Assembly (NCBI RefSeq): GCF_000800255.1
Contig: NZ_CP009747.1
Span: forward strand, 310,001-374,000
From: Pseudomonas parafulva
Lineage (GTDB): Bacteria > Pseudomonadota > Gammaproteobacteria > Pseudomonadales > Pseudomonadaceae
Length of the DNA stretch: 64,000 nt
Reading direction: 5' to 3'
The notes under the pieces were generated by a model. That model searched no databases. It worked only from the letters and a program-made list of their open reading frames with translations, and was not told the origin of the DNA. Shown piece after piece: positions 51,352 through 61,119 of this stretch. Each line of letters opens with the position of its first letter. Position 1 is the stretch's first letter. The translations under genes were made by a program, and so were the position numbers.

Positions 51352-51768
51352 TCAGCGTTGCAGTTCGGCGGGAAGTGGCGCAGTGGGATGCTCTGGACGC
51401 GACCAGATCCACAGGTTGCCCAGGGTCATGCCGGCGATGGCCAGGAACACCGGCCAGCGGTGCTCGAGCACGATCAGCATCAGGCTGGCGCACAACAGCA
51501 TGCTCAGGGTGGCGCTGATCTTGGCGCGGCGCTGGATGACCTTGCCATTGCGCCAGTTCCACAGGATCGGTCCGAACAGCCGATGGTTGTCCAGCCACGC
51601 TGCCAAGCGGGGCGAGCTGCGGGTCGCGGCCCAGGCGGCGAGGAGGATGAACTCGGTGGTGGGCAGGCCGGGTATCACGATGGCGACCAGGCCTATCCCG
51701 AGGCTGACATAGGCCAGAAGCGCATACAGCAGGCGTGACACTCGGGAGCGGGCAAGTCGGGTCGTCAT
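51352..51768 (-). CDS. YbaN/DUF454 inner-membrane protein
   Basis: 138 residues with three or four hydrophobic segments and the YbaN signature VIPGLPTTEFILLAAWAATRSSPRL. Function is unknown. YbaN-type genes in Pseudomonas are often near heme oxygenase or heme-uptake genes, and here it follows hemO by 52 bp, which hints at a role in heme or iron metabolism. That is inference from context. Confidence 0.85.
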   Translation of the reverse strand: MTTRLARSRVSRLLYALLAYVSLGIGLVAIVIPGLPTTEFILLAAWAATRSSPRLAAWLDNHRLFGPILWNWRNGKVIQRRAKISATLSMLLCASLMLIVLEHRWPVFLAIAGMTLGNLWIWSRPEHPTAPLPAELQR

Positions 51769-51820
51769 GGTCTCACTGCAAGGCGATACGGCCACCGGGA
51801 GGGTGGCCGGCAAAGGCATT

Positions 51821-52426
51821 TCAAGCCAGCGCGGCATCGGTGGCATAGGCGTGCCTGAGCAGCTCGGTAAAGCGCTCGAAGGCTGCCACGGCGGCGCGCT
51901 CGGCGGCGACGTCCTGTTCTGGCGACAACTGCAAGCCGTCCAGCGTGCGGATGAACTGTTTCCAGCCCTCGGCCCGGCCACCTTCGGGCTCGCCCAGATG
52001 GCGGGCACCGAAGCTGTCGGACAGGCCCAACGCCTGCGCGCGCTTGATCAGGAACGCGGCGCCCAGTTTGGAGCCTTCGGAGACGAAGATCCAGCCCAGC
52101 GCCTGGCCCAGCGTCGGCGCGGTCACGGCGCCGGGAACGGCTGACGGTACAGCGGTGTTCAGGTCTGCCAGATCCAGCCGTGCCTGTTCGGCCCGGCAGC
52201 GGGCGGCGAGGTCCGGGAAGAGCGAGATCAGCGCCGGGTCGTTGTACAGCGCCTGCAGTTCGGACTGGAACAGGTACTGGGCGACGACGAAGCGGGCGAA
52301 GCTGTCGCGGCTGTCGAACGGCGCATGCGACTTGACCAAGGCATCGAGCTCGGTGTGCGGGGCGTGGGTCACCTGGTTCAGGCGCTGCGAGCGCAGGGCA
52401 GGGCGCTCGGAAGGGGCTTGGGTCAT
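51821..52426 (-). CDS. hemO: Biliverdin-producing heme oxygenase
   Basis: 201 residues, HemO/PigA type. It opens heme to biliverdin, CO and Fe2+, releasing iron from imported heme. The proximal heme ligand should be His24 in HAPHTELDALVK, and the glycine-bearing distal helix is GWIFVSEGSKLGAAFL. It follows the TonB receptor gene by 159 bp with a strong hairpin in the gap, so it is probably part of the receptor operon or partly attenuated from it. Confidence 0.92.
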   Translation of the reverse strand: MTQAPSERPALRSQRLNQVTHAPHTELDALVKSHAPFDSRDSFARFVVAQYLFQSELQALYNDPALISLFPDLAARCRAEQARLDLADLNTAVPSAVPGAVTAPTLGQALGWIFVSEGSKLGAAFLIKRAQALGLSDSFGARHLGEPEGGRAEGWKQFIRTLDGLQLSPEQDVAAERAAVAAFERFTELLRHAYATDAALA

Positions 52427-52542
52427 GGAGGCATCCTTGGGAAATGGGGCAGTCTAGGTAAAAGACGAAAGAGAAGACGCAGGGCAGTAAAAAAACCTCA
52501 CCTGCGGTCAGGACGTATTCGCATTGAGGGTCGAAGGAGCGG

Positions 52543-52569
52543 GTGAGCCACTGCGCGCGCAGGGCTCAC
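52543..52569 (-). promoter_or_regulatory. Strong hairpin between heme receptor gene and hemO
   Basis: GTGAGCC and GGCTCAC enclose the perfect 12-bp palindrome CTGCGCGCGCAG. It lies 17 bp after the receptor stop and has no T-run. It may stabilise the receptor mRNA or reduce read-through to hemO. Confidence 0.45.
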
Positions 52570-52585
52570 GGTAAACAGCCCCGAA

Positions 52586-55174
52586 TCAGATATCCCACAC
52601 CACATTGATGGCGAAGTTGCGACCGGGCATCGTCAGGCGGTCGAGGTTGGCCGGCTGGGTCACGGCCGCTTCGCCCAGGCCGTCGTAGCCGCGCACGTCA
52701 TCCCACTGCCAGTATTTCTTGTCGGTGAGGTTGTACAGGCCTGCGTTGACGGTCACGTCGTCGGTGACCTTGTAGAAGCCGGTCAAGTCGAGCACGCCGT
52801 ATCCTGGGGTGCGGAACTGCGAGCTGGTACCGTCCGGGGCGAAGAAGGTGCTGTCGTCGACCCGGGTCTTGCGCTTGACCAGCGTCCAGCTCAGCAGGCC
52901 ACCGTACTGCGGCTGCTCGTAGCCCAGGCCCAGTACGGCGGTGAGCGGGTTGACGCTGTTCAGCGGCTGGCCGTTGTCGTCATTGCGGCCATGGGCATAG
53001 GCCAGCGAACCCTGGGTATAGAGGCCCTGGCTGGCGCCGAAGCTGTCCAGGTTCAGACGGCCCTTGAGTTCGGCACCCTTGATGGTGGCGTGACGAATGT
53101 TGTTGGCCTGGAAGGTCGAGCCGAGGTTGGCCGACTGCACAGCGTCTTCGTTGATGAAGTCGCGGTACTTGTTGTAGAACACCGCGACATCGAACTGGCC
53201 GGCCTCGAACTGGCCGCGCAGGCCCGTCTCGTAGCTCTTGCTCTTTTCCGGTTCCAGGTTCGGGTTGGGCTCGACCCGATAGCCCAGTGTCGGGTTGTCG
53301 AAGCGGCCATACATGGCCTTGGCGGTCGGTGTGCGGAAGCCCTCGGCGTACTGGCCGTACCAGGTGTAGTGATCGTCGAAGGCATAGGTGATGCCGAGCT
53401 TGGGCGAGACCCGATGCCACTTTTTGTCGCTGTCGTCGATACCGGCGGCCGCTGCGCCGTTGCCCTGGATGCCGCGCAGGAATTCGTCGGTCATTTTCGG
53501 CGACAGGCGGGTGTAGTCGTAGCGGGCGCCGGGCAGGAAGGTCCAGTCGTTCCAGCGGATCTCATCCTGGGCGAACAGGCTGTAGGTGTCGACGGTGGGG
53601 TCGGGGAAGTCACTGACCCGTGCCTGACCGTCGTTCGTGCTGACCTGGCCGATGGCGCGGCAGGTGCCGCCGACATTCAGGCAGACGCCGCTGCCGCTGC
53701 GTGAGCCGGTGACTTTCTCATGCTTGAAGGTGGTGCCGTAGGTCAGCAGGTGCTCGGTCTCACCGAGGCTGAAGGCCTTGTCCAATTGCGCGTCGAGCAC
53801 CCACTGGCGATCCTTGTAGGTGGTCTGGCGATCGCGCGCCACTTGGCGCCCGGACGCGAAATACAGCTCGTCGGTGCGCTGGTCGGTCTTGGCGATCTGG
53901 TAGTTCAGGCTCCACTTGACGTGATCTGCCAGCAGGCTGTCGAGGCCGAATTCATGGTTGATGCCCACGCGTTCGCGGGTGACGGTATCGTTGCCTTGGC
54001 GCAGGCGGTAGCTGTTCATGGCGCCGAAGCCTGGGATGAACGGCCCACCCACGGCGCTGCGGATGTTCTGATCGCGGTCGTCCTTGTAGTGCTCGTAGGT
54101 CAGGCCCAGGCGCGCGTCGTCGGCGTAGTTCCAACCCAGCTTGGCCAGCACGTTGGTGGTGCGCACGTCTTCGGGGTTGGCCTCGGTCCGGGCCAGGCCC
54201 GTACCGCCGTGGCTGCCGTAGGACTCGGTCTCGTGGCCGTTGCGCTGACTCAGGTGCAGCAAGCCGTCGACGTCGCCCTGGCGGCCGGCGACGGTGGCGG
54301 AGGTCAGCCAGCTCTCGTCGGCCGAGCTGTAGCCCGTCTTCAGGCGCGCGCCGATGTCTTTGCCGGGCTTGATGATGTCGTCCGCGTCCAGGGTGTAGTA
54401 GCTCACCGCGCCGCCGATGGCATTGCTGCCGTAGAGCACCGAGGCCGGGCCACGCAGGATTTCCACGCGCTTGACGATTTCAGGGTCGACGTAGTTGCGC
54501 TGGGTCTGGGCGTAGGGGCCGTAGAAGAAGCTGTCGGGGATCGACACACCATCGATCTGGGTGAGGATGCGCTCGCCGTCGATGCCGCGGATGTTGAAGC
54601 CGTTCAGGCCGCTGCGTTGGCCGGTGCCGCCCACTGATACGCCGGGCTCGTAGCGCACCAGTTGCTTGATGTCGCCGACGTTCTGCCGGTCCAGTTGTTC
54701 GCGGGTGTGTACGCTGACGCTGCTGGGCACCTGGCTGGCATCCTGGGCGCTACGGGTGGCGCTGACGGTCATCTGCTGCAAGGCGATCACCGTGCCGGCG
54801 CGCTGACGTTCGAGCACCACGTTGCCGGGGCCGAGGATGCGAAAGTCCAGACCGGTATTGGCGAGCAACTGGCGCAACGCGGCCTCAGGCGACAGCGCGC
54901 CTTGGGCGCCGGGGGAGGCCACATCCTGGGCCAGTTCGGCGGAAAAGCCGACCTGCCAGCCGGTGGTCTGGCTGAAGGCATTGATGGCTGAGACCAGTGG
55001 CTGCTGGGCGATGGCGAAGCGATATTCGCCGCTACGCGGGCTGCTGACCTGGGCGGGCTCGGCGGCCAGCGCAGGCAGGCAGCCGACGCCACTGGCGATC
55101 AAGGCCAAGGTCAATAGGGACAATTGCCCCCGGCGTTGGGGGGAGGAATGAAGGCGGGTTGGACCTGAGGACAT
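52586..55174 (-). CDS. TonB-dependent heme/hemoglobin receptor with signalling domain
   Basis: 862 residues: signal peptide (LSLLTLALIASGVGCLPALA), STN domain at about residues 48-118 that contacts FecR, TonB box/plug region (VPSSVSVHTREQLDRQNVGD, then SVLYGSNAIGG), and a 22-strand barrel ending FAINVVWDI. The STN domain, adjacent fecR-fecI, and downstream hemO point to heme or hemoprotein uptake with surface signalling, as in HasR-type systems. The exact ligand is not visible. Confidence 0.9.
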   Translation of the reverse strand: MSSGPTRLHSSPQRRGQLSLLTLALIASGVGCLPALAAEPAQVSSPRSGEYRFAIAQQPLVSAINAFSQTTGWQVGFSAELAQDVASPGAQGALSPEAALRQLLANTGLDFRILGPGNVVLERQRAGTVIALQQMTVSATRSAQDASQVPSSVSVHTREQLDRQNVGDIKQLVRYEPGVSVGGTGQRSGLNGFNIRGIDGERILTQIDGVSIPDSFFYGPYAQTQRNYVDPEIVKRVEILRGPASVLYGSNAIGGAVSYYTLDADDIIKPGKDIGARLKTGYSSADESWLTSATVAGRQGDVDGLLHLSQRNGHETESYGSHGGTGLARTEANPEDVRTTNVLAKLGWNYADDARLGLTYEHYKDDRDQNIRSAVGGPFIPGFGAMNSYRLRQGNDTVTRERVGINHEFGLDSLLADHVKWSLNYQIAKTDQRTDELYFASGRQVARDRQTTYKDRQWVLDAQLDKAFSLGETEHLLTYGTTFKHEKVTGSRSGSGVCLNVGGTCRAIGQVSTNDGQARVSDFPDPTVDTYSLFAQDEIRWNDWTFLPGARYDYTRLSPKMTDEFLRGIQGNGAAAAGIDDSDKKWHRVSPKLGITYAFDDHYTWYGQYAEGFRTPTAKAMYGRFDNPTLGYRVEPNPNLEPEKSKSYETGLRGQFEAGQFDVAVFYNKYRDFINEDAVQSANLGSTFQANNIRHATIKGAELKGRLNLDSFGASQGLYTQGSLAYAHGRNDDNGQPLNSVNPLTAVLGLGYEQPQYGGLLSWTLVKRKTRVDDSTFFAPDGTSSQFRTPGYGVLDLTGFYKVTDDVTVNAGLYNLTDKKYWQWDDVRGYDGLGEAAVTQPANLDRLTMPGRNFAINVVWDI

Positions 55175-55320
55175 CGAAAGCGCTCCCTGTCGCGCGAACC
55201 GTTATGAGTGAGTGCAGTTCTCGTTTTTGAACAAGAATCAGTTGCATTGGCTATAACGAGACGTGCCAGGATCGCGATTGCGTAAAAAATAGTGGGATGG
55301 ACTGCGCGGGAGTGCGGCGA

Positions 55321-56280
55321 TCAGTTGAGAATCACCACGTTCGGGTACTCATGCACTTGCGCCGAAGTGATGTGCGCCAGGGCCCGTAGCGCCTCCAGTG
55401 GCTGGTCCAGGCGGTAGTTGCCAGTCACCGCTACGGTTTCCAGGCGCGGGTTGCGATTGATGATCCAGCCGGGATAGTAGCGGCGCAATTCGTCGAGCAC
55501 CTGGCTCATGGGGCAATTCTCGAAGACCAGACGACCCTCGACCCAGGCCAGGTCCTTCTGCGGATCGACCCGCTGGCGCTGGCCGAAACCTTCGGGGCCG
55601 ACCGCGATGCTGTCGCCGGCACGCAGACGAATGCGCTGGTCGCTGGCGGCCTGCAGGTCGACATCACCGCGCTGTACCCGCACCTGCGCCTGGCCGTCGA
55701 GGTAGCGCACGGCGAAGTGGGTATCGCGTGCCTGCGCACGCAGCGGGCCAGCCTGGACCTCCAGCGCCGGCTGGTCGCCGCCAGGCACTTCGAAGTAGGC
55801 CTCGCCTTGCAGCAGGCGTGCGACTTGCTGGCCGTCGCGCGCGTGACTGGCGAATGCCGAATCGGTGTTCAGCAGCACGTGGGCGCCACCGTCCAGTTGC
55901 AAGCGCTGGCGTTCGCCGACTTGGGTCAGGTGGTCGGCTTGCAGGCGCACCGGCAGATTGCCGAAGGTGAACAGCCCCACCAACAGCAACGCAGCCGTGG
56001 CCAGCGGTTTCCAGTGGCGACGTAGGCGACCGCGCAGGGACGCGCGACGGCGCTGGTGCAGATCGCCGGCGAGTCGGCGCACCTGCGCGCCGTTCCATAG
56101 CGCTTCGGCCTCCACGTAGGCGTGGGCGTTATGGTCGTTGGCGCTCAGCCAGGCCTGGAAGTGTTCGGTGTCTTCGGCGCTAGGGCATTGCAGACGGATC
56201 AGCCAGTCCTGGGCCTCGTCCAGGGCACGGGCGCGGGCGTCTGGCGCGGCGAGCGATGGGCGAGAGGCGGAGTCGGTCAC
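55321..56280 (-). CDS. FecR-family anti-sigma factor / signal transducer
   Basis: 319 residues. The cytoplasmic N-terminus (DEAQDWLIRLQCPSAEDTEH) binds the sigma factor. One transmembrane helix follows near residues 90-108 (KPLATAALLLVGLFTFGNL), then the periplasmic FecR domain with the HVLLNTDSAFA and GEAYFEV segments, and the C-terminal STN-like region that reads the receptor. It lies 62 bp after the sigma gene and 146 bp before the receptor gene. Confidence 0.92.
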   Translation of the reverse strand: MTDSASRPSLAAPDARARALDEAQDWLIRLQCPSAEDTEHFQAWLSANDHNAHAYVEAEALWNGAQVRRLAGDLHQRRRASLRGRLRRHWKPLATAALLLVGLFTFGNLPVRLQADHLTQVGERQRLQLDGGAHVLLNTDSAFASHARDGQQVARLLQGEAYFEVPGGDQPALEVQAGPLRAQARDTHFAVRYLDGQAQVRVQRGDVDLQAASDQRIRLRAGDSIAVGPEGFGQRQRVDPQKDLAWVEGRLVFENCPMSQVLDELRRYYPGWIINRNPRLETVAVTGNYRLDQPLEALRALAHITSAQVHEYPNVVILN

Positions 56281-56342
56281 GGCATGTCCTTGGGCGATGG
56301 CTGCTGCAGATGATCGGTGCTGGCGCCAGGGCTGGCAAGCGC

Positions 56343-56855
56343 TCAGGCGAGGCGCTCGGCCACGCTCACGCAGATCGCCATGATCAGTTTCAGTTCCTTC
56401 TGCACCGTGCTGGCCGAGACCTGCAATTGCTCGGCGATTTCCTGGTAGCTGGCGCCCTGCAAGCGGCTGAGGATGAAGATGCGTTGTTGCCGCTCGCTGA
56501 GCTGGCCGAGGCTCAGGCTCAGACGCTCCAGCAGTTGTTCGGCGTGCAGGGCATCTTCGCGGCTGCTCAGCGGCGCGGCGACATTGTGCAGGACCTGCTC
56601 GCAGACGTCGTCCACCAGCGTGCGCGCCTGGACGCGACGTGCGCGCAGGTGGTCGAGCGCCAGGTTGCGCGCGGTCTGGAAGACGAAAGGTTCGAGGTGT
56701 TCCACGGGGCGCTCGCCCAATGCGCGAGTGACCCGCAGGTAGGTTTCCTGCACCAGGTCTTCAGCCGTGCTCGGGTTGCCGACCATGCGCTGGAGCGTGC
56801 GCAACAGGCTCAGGCGCTGGTTGAGAAACAGGGCAGTGAAGCGGGACTGACTCAC
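56343..56855 (-). CDS. FecI-type ECF sigma factor
   Basis: About 170 residues from GTG 56855 (MSQSRFTALFLNQRLSLLRT). Sigma region 2 has GNPSTAEDLVQETYLRV, and region 4 has LSERQQRIFILSRLQGASYQ with an HTH after it. It should transcribe the receptor operon after heme-receptor signalling through FecR. An ATG at 56897 is in frame, but it lies inside the Fur box, so the mRNA probably starts after it. Fur repression is expected. Confidence 0.9.
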   Translation of the reverse strand: MSQSRFTALFLNQRLSLLRTLQRMVGNPSTAEDLVQETYLRVTRALGERPVEHLEPFVFQTARNLALDHLRARRVQARTLVDDVCEQVLHNVAAPLSSREDALHAEQLLERLSLSLGQLSERQQRIFILSRLQGASYQEIAEQLQVSASTVQKELKLIMAICVSVAERLA

Positions 56856-57215
56856 GGGGAAACCTGACCGAATGGGATTTTTGATGATGCGTATCATTCG
56901 CGCTAAAGGTCAAGCTGGGAAATGTCATGGCGCCATCCCCTTCAGAGCAAAGGGCAATTTCAACGCGATAAATCTGCGGTGATAATCAGCTATTGGGTTT
57001 CTAATTGTTTCTATAAGTAGGGATTTTCTGGTTTCTCGATCAAGCGTTGTCTTGCCGGAAGGAGGTGCCTAGGTTTGTGGCTCCCACCTCAGGCAATGAC
57101 GATCAGGAGACACCATGGCCCATCAGGCGGCTCGGAGCATTTCGCTTATTCGCTTAGCCGAATTTGCGGCACTCATCAAGCGTTTTGGATCGAGCGCTGA
57201 GCGAGGAGGGCTGTC
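56856..57215. other. 360-bp region between fecI and the PAAR gene
   Basis: It holds the Fur box at 56882-56900, an A+T-rich segment at about 56930-57050 that contrasts with the GC-rich surroundings, an imperfect hairpin (TTGCC/GGCAA and GAGGTG/CACCTC arms) at 57052-57096, and a 34-codon ORF at 57115-57219. Confidence 0.6.
56882..56900 (-). promoter_or_regulatory. Fur box upstream of fecI
   Basis: The sequence has the inverted arms ATGAT and ATCAT (ATGATGCGTATCAT) and fits the hexamer-type Fur consensus (GATAAT-like units). It lies 27 bp before the fecI GTG, the normal place for Fur control of a FecI-type sigma gene. Confidence 0.65.
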
Positions 57216-57219
57216 ATGA
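57115..57219 (+). CDS. Possible 34-residue ORF upstream of the PAAR gene
   Basis: ATG 57115 has AGGAG at 57105-57109, and its TGA overlaps the PAAR ATG (ATGA). The product (MAHQAARSISLIRLAEFAAL and a short basic tail) has an amphipathic helix look. I know no homologue. It may be a leader for translational coupling or a chance ORF. Confidence 0.3.
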   Translation: MAHQAARSISLIRLAEFAALIKRFGSSAERGGLS

Positions 57220-57497
57220 CTGGCAAGCCTGCCGCCCGCAAGGGCGACGCGATCAAGTGCCCGGTGCATGGCGACAGCACGCTTCTTTCCGGTTCCCCCA
57301 ACGTCTTGATCAACGGTCGTCCGGCCGCTCGCGAAGGCGATGAATGCGCTTGTGGCGACACCCTGAGCACTGGCTTTTCCACCTCCGTGTTCATCAATGG
57401 CAAACCGGCTGCGTTACAGGACAGTGAGGGTGGCCATGGTGGCGTGGTGATTGGCGGATCCGGGAACGTCAATATCGGCGGGGGCACTTCCAGCTGA
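57216..57497 (+). CDS. PAAR-domain protein (type VI secretion spike tip)
   Basis: 93 residues, a bare PAAR domain. The repeats INGRPAAREGD and INGKPAALQDS and Cys/His at KCPVHGDS and CACGD are typical of the zinc-tipped cone that caps the VgrG spike. GAGGAGGG at 57204-57210 is a strong Shine-Dalgarno. No other T6SS gene is in the window, so this is an orphan PAAR module that would depend on a T6SS elsewhere. Two ORFs that follow are its likely cargo or remnants. Confidence 0.92.
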   Translation: MTGKPAARKGDAIKCPVHGDSTLLSGSPNVLINGRPAAREGDECACGDTLSTGFSTSVFINGKPAALQDSEGGHGGVVIGGSGNVNIGGGTSS

Positions 57498-57505
57498 TAG
57501 ATCAG

Positions 57506-57664
57506 ATGAGGGGTAAGCCCATTGCCGGGCGCAAGGTCAGGCTGTGGTCGGACGATGGGTGGAACCTGGTCGGCACCACGGATGCAGAAGGTCGTACGGT
57601 TCCGCGCGTTCACAGCCGCCCCGAGACGCTCTACATCGCTCTGCTGCGAGACGACGAGGCATGA
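57506..57664 (+). CDS. 52-residue protein after PAAR, TTR/carboxypeptidase-like tail
   Basis: From ATG 57506 the frame encodes MRGKPIAGRKVRLWSDDGWN and goes on LVGTTDAEGRTVPRVHSRPE, ending DDEA. The pattern of a strand with a DG turn followed by GTTDAEGRT resembles transthyretin-like extensions seen after PAAR or VgrG proteins, where they help load effectors. It begins 8 bp after the PAAR stop and its TGA overlaps the next ATG. Too short for a secure assignment. Confidence 0.55.
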   Translation: MRGKPIAGRKVRLWSDDGWNLVGTTDAEGRTVPRVHSRPETLYIALLRDDEA

Positions 57665-58038
57665 GCGACAGGCCCCGTCTCGACCAGGGCGGTACGGCGG
57701 TGGGCGAGCGCGTCAATCCTGTTCGCCTGCAAGCGCCTCAGCTCGATCAGAACGACAAGACCGTACTGTGTTCGGCGGTCTGTCATTGCTCGGCGGCGCC
57801 CGCCATCAGCCGTGACGGTCGCAACCTCAAGCAAGTGTGCGTGGCGCAGCACCTGCGGGCGCTGGACGATGTGCTGCAACAGCGCAGCCCCTACAAGCCC
57901 GAGGTCAGTTACGACATGACCAAGCAGCCACCGCAGCCGATTCTCGACATGGCGCAGCAAGCTGCTCGACCGCGAGCCGCCTCTGGACGCGTCGAACAGC
58001 CTGACCGCCAGCCCGTGATGCGGCTCAGCGCGCGTTGA
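57661..58038 (+). CDS. Putative T6SS effector N-terminal fragment
   Basis: 125 residues from ATG 57661, overlapping the 52-residue ORF by 4 bp. The N-terminal 100 residues hold a Cys cluster ([19 protein letters not shown], then [13 protein letters not shown]) and [13 protein letters not shown], which I associate with the N-terminal part of larger PAAR-linked nuclease effectors in Pseudomonas. The toxic domain is missing; the last nine residues are read from the reverse complement of the gap 3' end. A deletion joined to gap is likely. No immunity gene is seen. Confidence 0.55.
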   Translation: MSDRPRLDQGGTAVGERVNPVRLQAPQLDQNDKTVLCSAVCHCSAAPAISRDGRNLKQVCVAQHLRALDDVLQQRSPYKPEVSYDMTKQPPQPILDMAQQAARPRAASGRVEQPDRQPVMRLSAR

Positions 58039-59026
58039 ACAGTGCCAGGCAGTTGTCGAGCATGCGGTTGGAGAAGCCCCATTCGTTGTCGTACCAGGCC
58101 AGCACCTTGAGCATGCGCCCGTTGGCGCGAGTGTGGTTGGCGTCGAAGATCGACGACAGCGGGTTGTGGTTGAAGTCGCACGACACCAGCGGCAGGTTGT
58201 TGTAACCCAGCACCCGCGAATGGCGACTGGCCTCCAGGAACAGCGCGTTGACGTCGTCGGCCGAGACCTCGCGCTTGAGGTTGACGGTCAGGTCCACCAG
58301 CGACACGTTGATCACTGGCACCCGCACGGCCATGCCGGTGAGCTTGCCAGCCAGCTCCGGCAGCACCAGGCCCACGGCCTCGGCGGCGCCGGTCTTGCTC
58401 GGAATCATCGATTGGGTGGCCGAGCGCGCGCGGTACGGATCGCTGTGGTAGACGTCGGTGAGTACCTGATCGTTGGTGTAGGCGTGGATAGTGGTCATCA
58501 AGCCCTGTTCGATGCCGAACTCGCGCTGCAGCACCTGGGCGATCGGCGCCAGGCAGTTGGTGGTGCACGACGCGTTGGAGATGATCTGGTGCGAGGCGCG
58601 CAGCACGTCGTGGTTGACGCCATACACCACGGTGGCATCCACGCCCTTGGCCGGTGCCGAGATGATGACCTTGCCGGCGCCGGCGCTCAGGTGCGCAGCG
58701 GCTTTTTCGCGTTCGGTGAACAGCCCCGTGCATTCGAACACGACGTCGATGGCTTCGGCTTTCCAGGGCAGTTCGGCAGGGTTGCGGATGGCGCTCACGC
58801 TGATGCGGTCGCCGTTGACCGTGATGCTTTCGTGGTCGGCCTCGACACTGACGTCGAAGGTGCCGTGAACGCTGTCGTACTTGAGCAGGTGGGCGTTCAT
58901 GGCGCTGTCGCCCAAGTCGTTGATGGCGACGACCTGCAGGTCCTGACGGTAGCCTTGGGTATAGAGTGCGCGAAGGACGTTGCGTCCGATGCGGCCGAAT
59001 CCGTTGATCGCGATGCGAAGGGTCAT
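58025..59026 (-). CDS. gap: Glyceraldehyde-3-phosphate dehydrogenase
   Basis: 333 residues. It oxidises and phosphorylates G3P with NAD+, joining the Entner-Doudoroff output to lower glycolysis. The NAD fold starts [16 protein letters not shown], and the catalytic cysteine is in [15 protein letters not shown] 59024-59026 ([11 protein letters not shown]) is chosen. It is divergent from edd with HexR-like sites between, so it is the glucose-induced gap-1. Its 3' end overlaps the PAAR-module ORF by 14 bp. Confidence 0.96.
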   Translation of the reverse strand: MTLRIAINGFGRIGRNVLRALYTQGYRQDLQVVAINDLGDSAMNAHLLKYDSVHGTFDVSVEADHESITVNGDRISVSAIRNPAELPWKAEAIDVVFECTGLFTEREKAAAHLSAGAGKVIISAPAKGVDATVVYGVNHDVLRASHQIISNASCTTNCLAPIAQVLQREFGIEQGLMTTIHAYTNDQVLTDVYHSDPYRARSATQSMIPSKTGAAEAVGLVLPELAGKLTGMAVRVPVINVSLVDLTVNLKREVSADDVNALFLEASRHSRVLGYNNLPLVSCDFNHNPLSSIFDANHTRANGRMLKVLAWYDNEWGFSNRMLDNCLALFNAR

Positions 59027-59093
59027 GGCATTACCTCTGGCAGTTCGGGTGAAGCTTGTGGCACAAAGACGCGACAGCCTCACTGAAACGGTT

Positions 59094-59173
59094 TTGTTAT
59101 AGGAATTACAAGATTATTCACTCCATGATAGAAAACAAGCATTTTTAGTGGCAATATTTTTGTAAATCTACAA
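59094..59173. promoter_or_regulatory. Candidate HexR operators in the gap/edd promoter region
   Basis: Two inverted TTGT/ACAA pairs occur: 59094-59111 (10-nt spacer) and 59160-59173 (TTGTAAATCTACAA, 6-nt spacer); a third tight pair TTGTGGCACAA is at 59056-59066. HexR of P. putida controls gap-1 and edd-glk through TTGT-spacer-ACAA operators and is released by KDPG. The spacers do not both match the 7-8 nt I recall, so the match is partial. Confidence 0.55.
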
Positions 59174-59292
59174 CGAGTGATCGAGCCGGGCGTCCCGGCG
59201 AGCCTTTCGCCCCTGCCTTGAGCCTAGGTGGCAATGGCCGCCAGCGCCGAGATCGGTTCAGATCGCCCTTACCCTAGCCTGGAGTTCAGTAC

Positions 59293-61115
<1,823 letters not shown>

Positions 61116-61119
<4 letters not shown>

